From Paenibacillus timonensis (lineage in GTDB: Bacteria > Bacillota > Bacilli > Paenibacillales > Paenibacillaceae): a stretch of 34,021 nucleotides of DNA. Made by a program: the position numbers and the translations under genes. The notes under the pieces are model-generated. The model made no database searches. It was not told the origin of the DNA and saw only the letters and a list, made by a program, of their open reading frames with translations. The stretch covers positions 1 to 34,021 of the forward strand of contig NZ_JAKSXN010000058.1 in the NCBI RefSeq assembly GCF_022427145.1. Reading direction: 5' to 3'. Shown piece by piece: positions 1 to 7,121 of this stretch (within the stretch, counting starts at the first letter, position 1; the number at the start of each line of letters is the position of its first letter).

Positions 1-1
1 T

Positions 2-109
2 CTCGACTACTTCGTGCTTCCTTACCTCCGCAAGCTGTTCCATAAGAAGGATGCCGGAACGCAAACCCCGGCGCCGAAACAACCGCTGAACGTGAAACGC
101 ACGGCGTAA
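2..109 (+). CDS. C-terminal end of an unidentified protein (partial)
   Basis: An open frame runs in from the left edge and ends at a TAA at 107-109, giving 35 residues. The visible part starts with a hydrophobic/aromatic stretch (LDYFVLPYLRKLF) and ends in a basic, proline-rich tail (KQPLNVKRTA). This could be the end of a membrane segment followed by a cytoplasmic tail. The frame is followed directly by an intrinsic terminator, which supports it being the end of a real gene. Too little is visible to name a family. Confidence 0.6.
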   Translation, partial: LDYFVLPYLRKLFHKKDAGTQTPAPKQPLNVKRTA

Positions 110-124
110 CGGACGATAACCTGG

Positions 125-158
125 AAGAAGGGCTCTCCTCGAGAGCCCTTCTTTTTTT
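125..158 (+). terminator. Intrinsic terminator of the upstream gene
   Basis: A perfect 13-bp stem (AAGAAGGGCTCTC at 125-137, complement at 141-153) with a 3-nt loop runs into a run of T up to 158. It separates the partial gene from the WYL regulator. Confidence 0.9.
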
Positions 159-196
159 AATATGACATCGCTATGTCTCATTTTCGAGGGTATACT
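159..196 (+). promoter_or_regulatory. Probable promoter and autoregulatory operator of the WYL regulator gene
   Basis: A near-palindrome TGACAT-CGCT-ATGTCT (163-178) sits where the -35 region should be. It is followed by a good -10 box, TATACT, at 191-196; no good -35 hexamer is visible. A related palindrome lies before the downstream gene at 1135-1158, with the same TATGAC/GTCAT half-sites. The usual reading of such shared sites is that the regulator binds both. The binding itself is inference. Confidence 0.55.
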
Positions 197-218
197 TGAT
201 TTCAAAGGAGGGGTACGC

Positions 219-1136
219 GTGCAGATGAACCGCCTGTTTGAAATCGTATATTTGCTGCTGGAGCGTCAAACGATGACGGCTGCCGAGTTGGCGCAGCGGT
301 TCGAGGTGTCCACCCGCACGATCTACCGCGACATCGATACGTTAAGCGGCGCGGGAATTCCCGTGTACGCCAGCAAAGGAAAGGGCGGCGGGATCGGTCT
401 GCTGCCCGATTTCGTGTTGAACAAATCGCTGCTGTCCGAGGTCGAGCAAAAGGAAATCTTGTTTGGGCTGCAAAGTCTGGAAGCCACGAACGCCCTGCAA
501 ACGAGCCGGATTTTGTCCAAGCTGAGTACCCTTTTTCGCAAGGAGGAGGTCCAGTGGATCGATGTTGATTTCTCCGGCTGGAACAGCGGGGAAGCGGAGC
601 GTAGCAAATTCGGGCTGTTGAAGACGGCCATCCTGGAACAGCGGGTCGTGAAGTTCGTTTATTATAGCTCGTATGGGCAAAGAACCGAGCGGCAAGCTGA
701 GCCGTTGAAGATGCAGTTTAAGAACCGTTCCTGGTATTTGCAGTGTTACTGCCTGCAGAGCCGGGAGCTTCGGACGTTTAAAATCAGCCGGATCGAAGAA
801 CTGGTGGTCACCGAGACATTGTATGAACGCCGGGACATGGAGGTCACGCCGCTGGATGCCGCCATGCAGGACGATCGCTTCACCTACGTCGACCTTGAGC
901 TCTTGTTTCCGCCTCATATGGCGTTTCGAATCTTCGACGAGTTCGAACGGACCCGCATCCGCAAACGGGAAGACGGCCAGTATCTTGTTACGGCTACTTA
1001 CCCCGAGGACAGCTGGGTTTATGGCTACCTACTGTCCTTTGGCGAAAATGTAACGGTGGTTTCTCCGCGGCATATCCGGGAGGTTTTGCGCGACAAAGCC
1101 AAGAAAATCGCCGAACGGTATTCCGAACCTTCTTAA
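219..1136 (+). CDS. YafY/DeoR-type HTH transcriptional regulator with WYL domain
   Basis: This is a DNA-binding regulator of about 305 residues. An N-terminal winged helix (HTH_11 type, about residues 5-60) contains the AAELAQRFEVSTRTIYRDIDTL recognition region. The middle and C-terminal part is a WYL ligand-sensing domain with the signature SWYLQCYCLQ followed by RTFKISRIEEL, then a C-terminal extension. I chose GTG 219 because GGAGG at 207-211 lies 7 nt upstream; the ATG at 162 lies inside the operator and has no ribosome site. An ATG at 225 is an alternative. The gene precedes two genes for GyrI-like/effector-binding proteins. Such regulator-sensor groupings are common in Firmicutes. The ligand is unknown. 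Confidence 0.85.
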   Translation: MQMNRLFEIVYLLLERQTMTAAELAQRFEVSTRTIYRDIDTLSGAGIPVYASKGKGGGIGLLPDFVLNKSLLSEVEQKEILFGLQSLEATNALQTSRILSKLSTLFRKEEVQWIDVDFSGWNSGEAERSKFGLLKTAILEQRVVKFVYYSSYGQRTERQAEPLKMQFKNRSWYLQCYCLQSRELRTFKISRIEELVVTETLYERRDMEVTPLDAAMQDDRFTYVDLELLFPPHMAFRIFDEFERTRIRKREDGQYLVTATYPEDSWVYGYLLSFGENVTVVSPRHIREVLRDKAKKIAERYSEPS

Positions 1137-1172
1137 TATGACATACAGCCGTCATATTATGGCTGCTACAAT
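1135..1172 (+). promoter_or_regulatory. Operator palindrome and -10 box before the zinc-ribbon effector-binding gene
   Basis: A perfect 8-bp inverted repeat, AATATGAC (1135-1142) and GTCATATT (1151-1158) with an 8-nt spacer, overlaps the regulator's stop codon. A -10 box TACAAT lies at 1167-1172. The palindrome covers the -35 position, so a bound regulator would directly affect RNA polymerase. The half-site matches the one before the regulator gene. Confidence 0.6.
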
Positions 1173-1203
1173 GGTGCCATCCAAGTAAAAGGAGTGTTGT
1201 GCG

Positions 1204-1941
1204 ATGGCGAAGGTAGAGTTGAAGTATGTCGAGGATTTTACGGTGGCGGGCCGGCTCGGCCAGGGCGGCGCGGAGAAGGGGCCGCAGTGGATCATGCCGC
1301 TCTGGGACCAAGCGAACGCTTCGTATGCGATGATCGAGGGCATCGTGCTTAAGGATGAGCATGGAGCGCCAAAGGGGACTTGGGGTTTAATGGGGCACCC
1401 TGACAAGTATTTGGGTCGATGGGACGACCGAGGGCTGTATTTGGCCGGCTGCGAAATTGAAGCGGACAGCGACGTTCCGGAGGGCTGGACGAAGTGGACG
1501 GTTCCGGCTCATACGTATCTGGTGGCGGATTGCCGCGATACGGCGTACGGCGAGGTATTTAACGAGGTGATCGGAACTTATTTGCCGGAACACGGCCTGA
1601 AACTGACCGGAGCCGTACATGAGCATTATCCGGAACCGGGAATTCCGGCCTATGTCGAGCTGTATTTTCCGATCGCGGAAGACCGGTTGTTCTGCCAAAG
1701 CTGCGGTATGCCGTTGACGAATCACGGGGAGCTCGGCACGGAACAAGGCGGCGAGGTCAATTACGAGTATTGCGTTTACTGCTACAAAGACGGTGCGTTT
1801 ACCGCCGATGTCTCCATGGAGGAAATGATCGAGCAATGCTTGCAGTATGGCGGCGATTCCGGCATGTTTGCGGATAAAGCCAAAGCAAGGGAAGCGATGC
1901 TGGCTTGGTTTCCAACGTTGGGGCGCTGGAAACGGGATTAA
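1204..1941 (+). CDS. Effector-binding (GyrI-like) protein with C-terminal zinc ribbon
   Basis: The protein has 245 residues. The N-terminal 155 or so residues resemble the AraC effector-binding/GyrI-like fold: it starts with a beta strand (VELKYVEDFTVAGR), has the W-x-V-P-A motif (TKWTVPAHTYLVADC), and the strand pattern PGIPAYVELYFPI. The C-terminal 80 residues form a putative zinc-ribbon domain with FCQSCGMPL and YEYCVYCYKDGAF, i.e. two Cys pairs spaced for one zinc. RBS AAAAGGAG lies 9 nt before the ATG. The gene sits under the palindrome at 1135-1158 and is followed 17 nt later by another GyrI-like gene. Members of this fold bind small molecules or inhibit toxins; the substrate here is unknown. 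Confidence 0.75.
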   Translation: MAKVELKYVEDFTVAGRLGQGGAEKGPQWIMPLWDQANASYAMIEGIVLKDEHGAPKGTWGLMGHPDKYLGRWDDRGLYLAGCEIEADSDVPEGWTKWTVPAHTYLVADCRDTAYGEVFNEVIGTYLPEHGLKLTGAVHEHYPEPGIPAYVELYFPIAEDRLFCQSCGMPLTNHGELGTEQGGEVNYEYCVYCYKDGAFTADVSMEEMIEQCLQYGGDSGMFADKAKAREAMLAWFPTLGRWKRD

Positions 1942-1958
1942 TGCGGAGGGTGGCAGAT

Positions 1959-2597
1959 ATGGAGGACAAGCTGGATTTCAAGAAGAAAGATAAGGCTCTG
2001 TATATGCCGGGGCCGAATCCGGTTTTAGTCGAGGTACCGCCGATGCTGTACCTTATGGTGGACGGCAAAGGGGACCCCGACGGGGAAGGCTATCAGCTTG
2101 CCGTTCAGAAGCTGTATACCTTGTCCTACGAGATCAAGATGAGCAAAATGGGCGAGCACAAGCCGGTTGGGTATTACGAATATGTCGTTCCCCCGCTCGA
2201 GGGTCTTTGGGATTCCGAGGGCATCGGGTACGATCCGAACCGGAACAATTGGGTGTGGACATCGATGGTTCGGCAGCCCGAATTCGTCACGGAGGACCTG
2301 CTGGACCGGGTGAAGGAACGGACGGCGAAGAAGAAACCGGAGCTTGATTTGAGCGATGTGAGGTTATCCGTCTTCAAGGAGGGGCTTTGCGTCCAGATGA
2401 TGCATCTCGGGCCCTTTAAGACCGAACCGGAATCGGTGGCCCGGATGGCTGCGTTCCTCGAGGCGAACGGTTTGGAAGAGAACTTCGACGACTTTCGCAA
2501 GCATCACGAAATTTATCTATCTGACCCGCGCAAAACCGCGCCGGAGAAAATGAAAACCGTGCTGCGGCATCCGGTAAGGCGGATATCGCCTTCCTGA
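1959..2597 (+). CDS. GyrI-like domain protein
   Basis: The protein has 212 residues and resembles the stand-alone GyrI-like small-molecule-binding proteins. Visible pieces are PPMLYLMVDGKGDPDG near the N-terminus, then VGYYEYVVPPLEGLW and NWVWTSMVRQPEFV, and the repeated half GLCVQMMHLGPFKTEPES. Start ATG 1959 follows GGAGGG at 1945-1950 with normal spacing; an in-frame extension back to 1905 lies inside the upstream gene and has no ribosome site. It is probably co-transcribed with the zinc-ribbon gene. It ends head-to-head with ywbE, the two stop codons being directly adjacent. Biological role unknown. Confidence 0.75.
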   Translation: MEDKLDFKKKDKALYMPGPNPVLVEVPPMLYLMVDGKGDPDGEGYQLAVQKLYTLSYEIKMSKMGEHKPVGYYEYVVPPLEGLWDSEGIGYDPNRNNWVWTSMVRQPEFVTEDLLDRVKERTAKKKPELDLSDVRLSVFKEGLCVQMMHLGPFKTEPESVARMAAFLEANGLEENFDDFRKHHEIYLSDPRKTAPEKMKTVLRHPVRRISPS

Positions 2598-2804
2598 CTA
2601 ATCGGCTTTGCTCGGGAGAACCGCTTTCACACGGCCCACCTGACCGTCTTGCAGCCGGACCTTAATGCCGTGCGGATGGGTAGCGGAGTTGGTCAGGATG
2701 TCCTTGACGACGCCACGGGTCAGCTTCCCGGTGGGCTGGTCTTTTTTTAATACGATGTCCACGGTGAGGCCGGGTGCGATGTTCTTGCGTTCGTTGCCGT
2801 TCAT
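2598..2804 (-). CDS. ywbE: YwbE family protein
   Basis: A 68-residue protein with the strongly conserved YwbE (DUF2196) pattern: N-terminal NERKNIAPGLTVDIVLKKDQ, TGKLTRGVVKDILTNS, then HPHGIKVRLQDGQVGRV. It reads as a small beta-rich, possibly nucleic-acid-binding protein, but no function is established. The start ATG (2802-2804) is preceded by a perfect AAGGAGGAAT site at 2811-2820. It is convergent with the GyrI-like gene with no intergenic base, and its promoter region faces the pheST T-box leader. Confidence 0.9.
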   Translation of the reverse strand: MNGNERKNIAPGLTVDIVLKKDQPTGKLTRGVVKDILTNSATHPHGIKVRLQDGQVGRVKAVLPSKAD

Positions 2805-2877
2805 GGGCTTATTCCTCCTTGGCGTGATGGGATGCGTTCCAAATCACTTCTTTAAGATACCATAATGGAACGCCGAC

Positions 2878-2907
2878 TTGCCAACGGATGTCCGTTTAGC
2901 ATATAAT
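2878..2907 (+). promoter_or_regulatory. Promoter of the pheST operon
   Basis: TTGCCA (2878-2883), 18-bp spacer, TATAAT (2902-2907). Transcription would start near 2914, shortly before the T-box Stem I at 2939. Confidence 0.75.
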
Positions 2908-2934
2908 AGCAGGTAATTATGACATGAAATGCAT

Positions 2935-3246
2935 GGATGGAGAAGAGTAAGCAGGAAACCGACCAACAGGGAAGGGGCGCCGGTGATTGAGAGCGCCGCT
3001 AGGGAAACGGAACTGCCGAAGTTCGCTCCGGAGCAGTTCCTTGAACTGCCGCTGCTAATGGAAACGCCGCAAGGCGTCTTGCTGCAGGCCGGCACACTAG
3101 AGGATACCGGTCACGAGCCGTTATTTCGTTGAAAGTGAGAGCATCGCGCCCTTCGAGCCTTAAGGCTGGCAATGGTCATGCGGCGCTCTAACAAGGGTGG
3201 TACCACGGTCTTTTCGTCCCTTACGGGAGAAGAGGCCTTTTTATTT
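2935..3246 (+). promoter_or_regulatory. T-box leader, Phe-specific (UUC specifier)
   Basis: The T-box sequence AAGGGTGGTACCACGG lies at 3193-3208, followed by a terminator whose arms are GGTCTTTTCGTCCC (3207-3220) and GGGAGAAGAGGCC, ending in T-rich sequence at about 3240-3248. Stem I closes with GGAG (2939-2942) and CTCC (3026-3029). The specifier loop carries AGTA on the 5' side and GAAG-TTC-G on the 3' side, so the specifier codon is TTC (3022-3024), phenylalanine. Uncharged tRNA-Phe should pair here and allow read-through into pheST. The family mechanism is established; the specifier assignment is read directly from the fold. Confidence 0.92.
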
Positions 3247-3261
3247 TGTCTTATCGAGGTT

Positions 3262-3468
3262 GTTCAAAAAGTCATCTTTTGATCACGAAGCAGGTCAAGA
3301 AGCGGATTCGACGTCGAATCTTGAATTCAGCCGGGCCTAAGCGGATGCTTCCGAAGCATGTTTCCTTCGGAAACATTTCAGGTGCTCACGTACCCCAATC
3401 GTACGCTCCGCTCCTTAGACCCTAGCTTCATCCAACCTTCTCGGTGCTGAAAACCTGACTTTTTGAAC
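3262..3468 (+). repeat. Dispersed repeat, full-length copy A (207 bp, 13-bp terminal inverted repeats)
   Basis: Perfect 13-bp terminal inverted repeats GTTCAAAAAGTCA (3262-3274) and TGACTTTTTGAAC (3456-3468) enclose a sequence with two adjacent hairpins (3345-3359 and 3358-3376) and no coding potential. Its left half recurs at 22234-22346 and, inverted, at the right edge; its right half recurs inverted at 16164-16253; a short piece recurs inverted at 31425-31452. It has the size and ends of a MITE-like element. It lies between the T-box terminator and pheS, so it is carried in the pheST leader RNA. Confidence 0.85.
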
Positions 3469-3500
3469 TCGTACTACAAAACTTTTAGGAGGAGCTATTC

Positions 3501-4535
3501 ATGAAGGAACGTCTTGAGGCACTAAAAGCAGAGGCGCTCAAAGAGCTGGCGGAAACGGTAGATGCCGGGCATTTGAACGAGCTGAGGGTCAAATATTTGG
3601 GCAAAAAGGGCGCGTTAACCGAAATCCTGCGCGGGATGGGGTCCTTGAGCGCGGAGGAGCGGCCGGTGATCGGCCAGGTCGGCAACGAGGTCAGAGCCGC
3701 CATCGAAGCGGTGATCGAAGAGAAGCAAGCCAACTTCCAGCGCCAGGAAACCGAAGCGCGGCTGGCTGCCGAGAAAGTGGACGTGACGCTGCCCGGCCGT
3801 CCGCTCAAGCAGGGGAGCACTCATCCTCTGAACCAGGTGATCCAGGAGATCGAGGATATTTTCATCGGCATGGGCTATCGGATTGCGGAAGGTCCCGAGG
3901 TCGAAACCGACTACCACAATTTCGAAGCGTTGAATCTGCCGAAGGACCATCCGGCCCGCGACATGCAGGATTCCTTCTACCTGACGGAGGAGCTGTTGAT
4001 GCGCACGCAAACGTCGCCGGTGCAGGTGCGAACGATGGAAGCGATGCAGGGCGAAGTACCGGTCAAGATTATTTGCCCGGGACGCGTATTCCGGCGGGAT
4101 GACGACGATGCGACCCACTCGTTCCAGTTCCATCAAATCGAAGGGCTGGTCGTCGGCAAAAAAATCCGGATGAGCGACCTGAAAGGTACCCTGCTGGAGT
4201 TCACGCGCAAAATGTTCGGGCCGAACACGCAAATTCGCTTGCGTCCAAGTTTCTTCCCGTTCACCGAGCCCAGCGTCGAGGTTGACGTCACGTGCATGAA
4301 GTGCGGCGGCGACGGATGCCGGGTGTGCAAACAGTCCGGCTGGCTGGAAATTCTCGGCAGCGGGATGGTGCATCCTCGAGTGCTCGAGATGAGCGGCTAC
4401 GATCCCGAGGAATACAGCGGCTTCGCATTTGGGATGGGCGTGGAACGGATCGCCATGCTGAAGTACGGCGTTGACGACATCCGCTACTTCTATAACAACG
4501 ATCTGCGTTTCCTGCAGCAGTTTGCCAGAGTTTAA
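3501..4535 (+). CDS. pheS: Phenylalanine--tRNA ligase alpha subunit
   Basis: Catalytic subunit of the heterotetrameric cytoplasmic PheRS, which charges tRNA-Phe. It has 344 residues, the usual length. The N-terminal 85 residues form the coiled-coil tRNA-binding arm. The class II core follows: motif 1 around [19 protein letters not shown] and [24 protein letters not shown], motif 2 [16 protein letters not shown], motif 3 [12 protein letters not shown] cysteine cluster [13 protein letters not shown] precedes motif 3, as in many bacterial PheS. Start ATG follows AGGAGGAGC at 3488-3496. pheT starts 29 nt downstream, so the two form an operon under the T-box. Confidence 0.98.
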   Translation: MKERLEALKAEALKELAETVDAGHLNELRVKYLGKKGALTEILRGMGSLSAEERPVIGQVGNEVRAAIEAVIEEKQANFQRQETEARLAAEKVDVTLPGRPLKQGSTHPLNQVIQEIEDIFIGMGYRIAEGPEVETDYHNFEALNLPKDHPARDMQDSFYLTEELLMRTQTSPVQVRTMEAMQGEVPVKIICPGRVFRRDDDDATHSFQFHQIEGLVVGKKIRMSDLKGTLLEFTRKMFGPNTQIRLRPSFFPFTEPSVEVDVTCMKCGGDGCRVCKQSGWLEILGSGMVHPRVLEMSGYDPEEYSGFAFGMGVERIAMLKYGVDDIRYFYNNDLRFLQQFARV

Positions 4536-4564
4536 TTTTACGTAAAGAGGGAAGGGAACTGACA

Positions 4565-7006
4565 ATGAAAGTATCAACCGAATGGTTGTCCGACTATATT
4601 TCCCTGGACGGGGTGAACGTTGAAGAGCTGGCGGAGCAAATCACCCGTTCCGGGATCGAAATCGATTCGATCGAAAACCGCAATCAAGGCGTCATGAACG
4701 TCGTGGTAGGTTTCGTGAAGAGCAAAGAGAAGCATCCCGATGCCGATAAGCTGAACGTTTGCCTCGTCGACGCCGGGCAGGAGGAAGAGCTGCAGATCGT
4801 TTGCGGCGCGAAGAACGTTGCCGCGGGCCAGAAAGTTCCGGTTGCGCTCGTTGGCGCCAAGCTCCCGGGGGGGCTCGAGATCAAGAAGGCGAAGCTGCGC
4901 GGCGTTTTGTCGCAAGGGATGATCTGTTCGGCCAAAGAGCTGGGCATGAACGACAAGCTACTGCCAAAGGAACAGCAGGAGGGGATCCTGGTACTGCCCG
5001 AGGACGCGGAGATCGGCACGCCGATCACGGGCCTGCTGGGTCTGGACGATAAGGTGCTGGACTTCGATCTCACGCCAAACCGTTCCGATTGTCTGAGCAT
5101 GATCGGGGCCGCTTATGAAGTTGGCGCGATTTTGAGTCGCGAAGTGAAGCTGCCGCAGCCCGAACTTGCCGATTCAGGGGTGCAAGCCAAGGAGCGGATT
5201 CAAGTCAAGATCGATGCGCCTGAGTTGTGCAGCCGGTACGCGGTACGCTACATCGCCGGCGTAAAGATCGGCCCTTCGCCGCTGTGGATGCAAAACCGGC
5301 TGATGGCGGCGGGGATTCGTCCGATCAGCAACATCGTCGACATCACGAACTACGTGATGCTTGAGTACGGGCAGCCGCTGCATGCGTTTGACGCCGACAA
5401 GATCGCCGGCGGCACGCTGGGCGTGCGCCAGGCAAAGGCCGGTGAGAAGCTGGTGACGCTGGACGGCCAGGAGCGCGAGCTGGAAGCCGGCGCTTTGCTG
5501 ATCGTGGACGGCGAGGATCGTCCGGTCGCGTTGGCCGGCGTGATGGGCGGATTGGACACGGAAGTGACGGATCAAACGGTCAATATCGTGCTGGAGTCGG
5601 CGAAATTCGCCGGAGGCAGCGTCCGCAAAACTTCGCGGACGCTGGGGCTTCGCTCGGAGGCTTCCCAGCGGTTCGAGAAAGAGGTGGATCCGGCGGCCGT
5701 ACTCCCAGCCTTGGATCGCGCGGCCGCGCTGATGGCTGCCCATGCCGGGGGGCATGTGGCCCAAGGGATCGTGGAGGTCGCTCACCAACAGCCGGAAGAG
5801 AAAGTGATCGCCTTGCCTCTTCAGAAGTTGAACGATTACCTGGGCACAGACATTTCCTCGCTGGAGGCCAAAGCGATTCTGGGGCGTCTCCGCTTCGAAT
5901 GCGCGGGCGCCGAAGAGGTCATCGAGGTCCGCGTGCCGACTCGCCGCGGCGACATTACGCGCGACGTGGATTTGATCGAGGAAGTGGCCCGGCTCTACGG
6001 TTACGACAACATTCCGACGACGATGATCGAAGGGATCACCACGGCCGGCGGATACACGAAACCGCAGGCGCTGCGCCGCACCATTCGCGGCTTGCTCGGA
6101 CATGGCGGCTGGCAGGAAGTGATGGGCTACTCCTTCATCCGTGAAGGCGTGAGCGCCAACTTCCCGCAGCTTGGCGAAGGAGACCGGGAAATCCGCTTGG
6201 CCATGCCGATGAGCGAGGACCGCAGCGTGCTGCGTGCCAGCCTGATGCCGGGGATGATCGACATCGCGGTCTACAACCGCAACCGCAAGCAGGACAATTT
6301 GGCGTTGTTCGAAATCGGCGACATCTTCCGCACGGAGGAAGCCAAGCTGACCCGGCAGCCGAGCGAGCTGCCGGTGCTTGGATTGCTGCTGACGGGCGAT
6401 CGGGCGGAGAAACGCTGGAACGCACCGGCCGAGAAGGTCGATTTCTTCGATCTCAAAGGTGCGCTCGAAAGCCTGTTCCAATATCTGGGCCTCGCCGACC
6501 GGATCTCGTATGAAGCGGATCGGCCGCAAGGCTTCCATCCCGGCCGTTCGGCTTCCGTCTTCCTGAATGGAACCGCCGGCAAGGAGCGGATCGGTACGCT
6601 GGGCCAGCTTCATCCGGAGCTGCAGCGGGAGATGGACTTGGATGACACGTATGCCGCCGAGCTGCTGCTTGAACCGCTGTACCGTTACGCCGGCGAAGCT
6701 TACGTCTACCAAGAGCTGCCGCGTTATCCGGCAATGCAGCGCGATATCGCCGTCGTTGTCGGCTCCGAAGTGGAAGCGGGCGCGCTGATCGCTGTGATCC
6801 GCGAAACGGCGGGCGAACTGCTGGAGTCGGTGGAGGTATTCGACGTATTTACCGGCGCCAAATTAGGAGAAGGAAAGAAGAGCGTGGCTTTATCGCTCGT
6901 GTATCGTCACATGGAACGGACGCTGACGGACGAAGAAGTGGCCGCGGTCCACGATCGGGTGGTTGCCGGACTGTCGCAAACTTTTGCGGCTGAGCTTAGA
7001 AAATAG
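4565..7006 (+). CDS. pheT: Phenylalanine--tRNA ligase beta subunit
   Basis: 813 residues, normal for the family. Domains in order: N-terminal B1 region; EMAP-II/OB-type tRNA-binding domain (about 40-150, with HPDADKLNVCLVDAG and QIVCGAKNVAAGQKVPVALVGAKLPGG); B3/B4 region carrying the editing site (about 210-390, with NIVDITNYVMLEYGQPLHAFDADKI); B5 domain (about 410-480, VPTRRGDITRDVDLIEEVARLYGYDNIP); catalytic-like core; and C-terminal ferredoxin-fold anticodon-binding domain (about 720-813, YPAMQRDIAVVV to RHMERTLTDEEV). It pairs with PheS, binds and positions the tRNA, and hydrolyses Tyr-tRNA-Phe. Confidence 0.98.
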   Translation: MKVSTEWLSDYISLDGVNVEELAEQITRSGIEIDSIENRNQGVMNVVVGFVKSKEKHPDADKLNVCLVDAGQEEELQIVCGAKNVAAGQKVPVALVGAKLPGGLEIKKAKLRGVLSQGMICSAKELGMNDKLLPKEQQEGILVLPEDAEIGTPITGLLGLDDKVLDFDLTPNRSDCLSMIGAAYEVGAILSREVKLPQPELADSGVQAKERIQVKIDAPELCSRYAVRYIAGVKIGPSPLWMQNRLMAAGIRPISNIVDITNYVMLEYGQPLHAFDADKIAGGTLGVRQAKAGEKLVTLDGQERELEAGALLIVDGEDRPVALAGVMGGLDTEVTDQTVNIVLESAKFAGGSVRKTSRTLGLRSEASQRFEKEVDPAAVLPALDRAAALMAAHAGGHVAQGIVEVAHQQPEEKVIALPLQKLNDYLGTDISSLEAKAILGRLRFECAGAEEVIEVRVPTRRGDITRDVDLIEEVARLYGYDNIPTTMIEGITTAGGYTKPQALRRTIRGLLGHGGWQEVMGYSFIREGVSANFPQLGEGDREIRLAMPMSEDRSVLRASLMPGMIDIAVYNRNRKQDNLALFEIGDIFRTEEAKLTRQPSELPVLGLLLTGDRAEKRWNAPAEKVDFFDLKGALESLFQYLGLADRISYEADRPQGFHPGRSASVFLNGTAGKERIGTLGQLHPELQREMDLDDTYAAELLLEPLYRYAGEAYVYQELPRYPAMQRDIAVVVGSEVEAGALIAVIRETAGELLESVEVFDVFTGAKLGEGKKSVALSLVYRHMERTLTDEEVAAVHDRVVAGLSQTFAAELRK

Positions 7007-7019
7007 CAGGAATTGGACG

Positions 7020-7064
7020 AAGTCACATCGAATCATTTGTAAGACGACCGATTCGATGTGACTT
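7020..7064 (+). repeat. Perfect 15-bp inverted repeat between pheT and zapA
   Basis: AAGTCACATCGAATC (7020-7034) and its exact complement (7050-7064) flank a 15-nt spacer. The RNA would form a strong hairpin, but there is no T-run after it (TCGTGC follows), so it is not a classical intrinsic terminator. It may be a processing or attenuation structure, a protein-binding site or a weak terminator. Confidence 0.6.
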
Positions 7065-7121
7065 TCGTGCAATTATCCGCATCTAAGAGACGACACACAG
7101 GACCGAAGGAGGCACATAGCG

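Noticed and set aside
162..218. Upstream ATG start for the WYL regulator
   Set aside because: It lies inside the operator palindrome upstream of the -10 box; GTG 219 has a proper ribosome site.
2929..3132. Small protein-coding gene in the pheS leader
   Set aside because: The region is fully explained by T-box Stem I to III; the frame has no ribosome site.
5174..6712. 512-codon open frame opposite pheT
   Set aside because: Antisense shadow of pheT in GC-biased sequence; product is low-complexity and matches no family.
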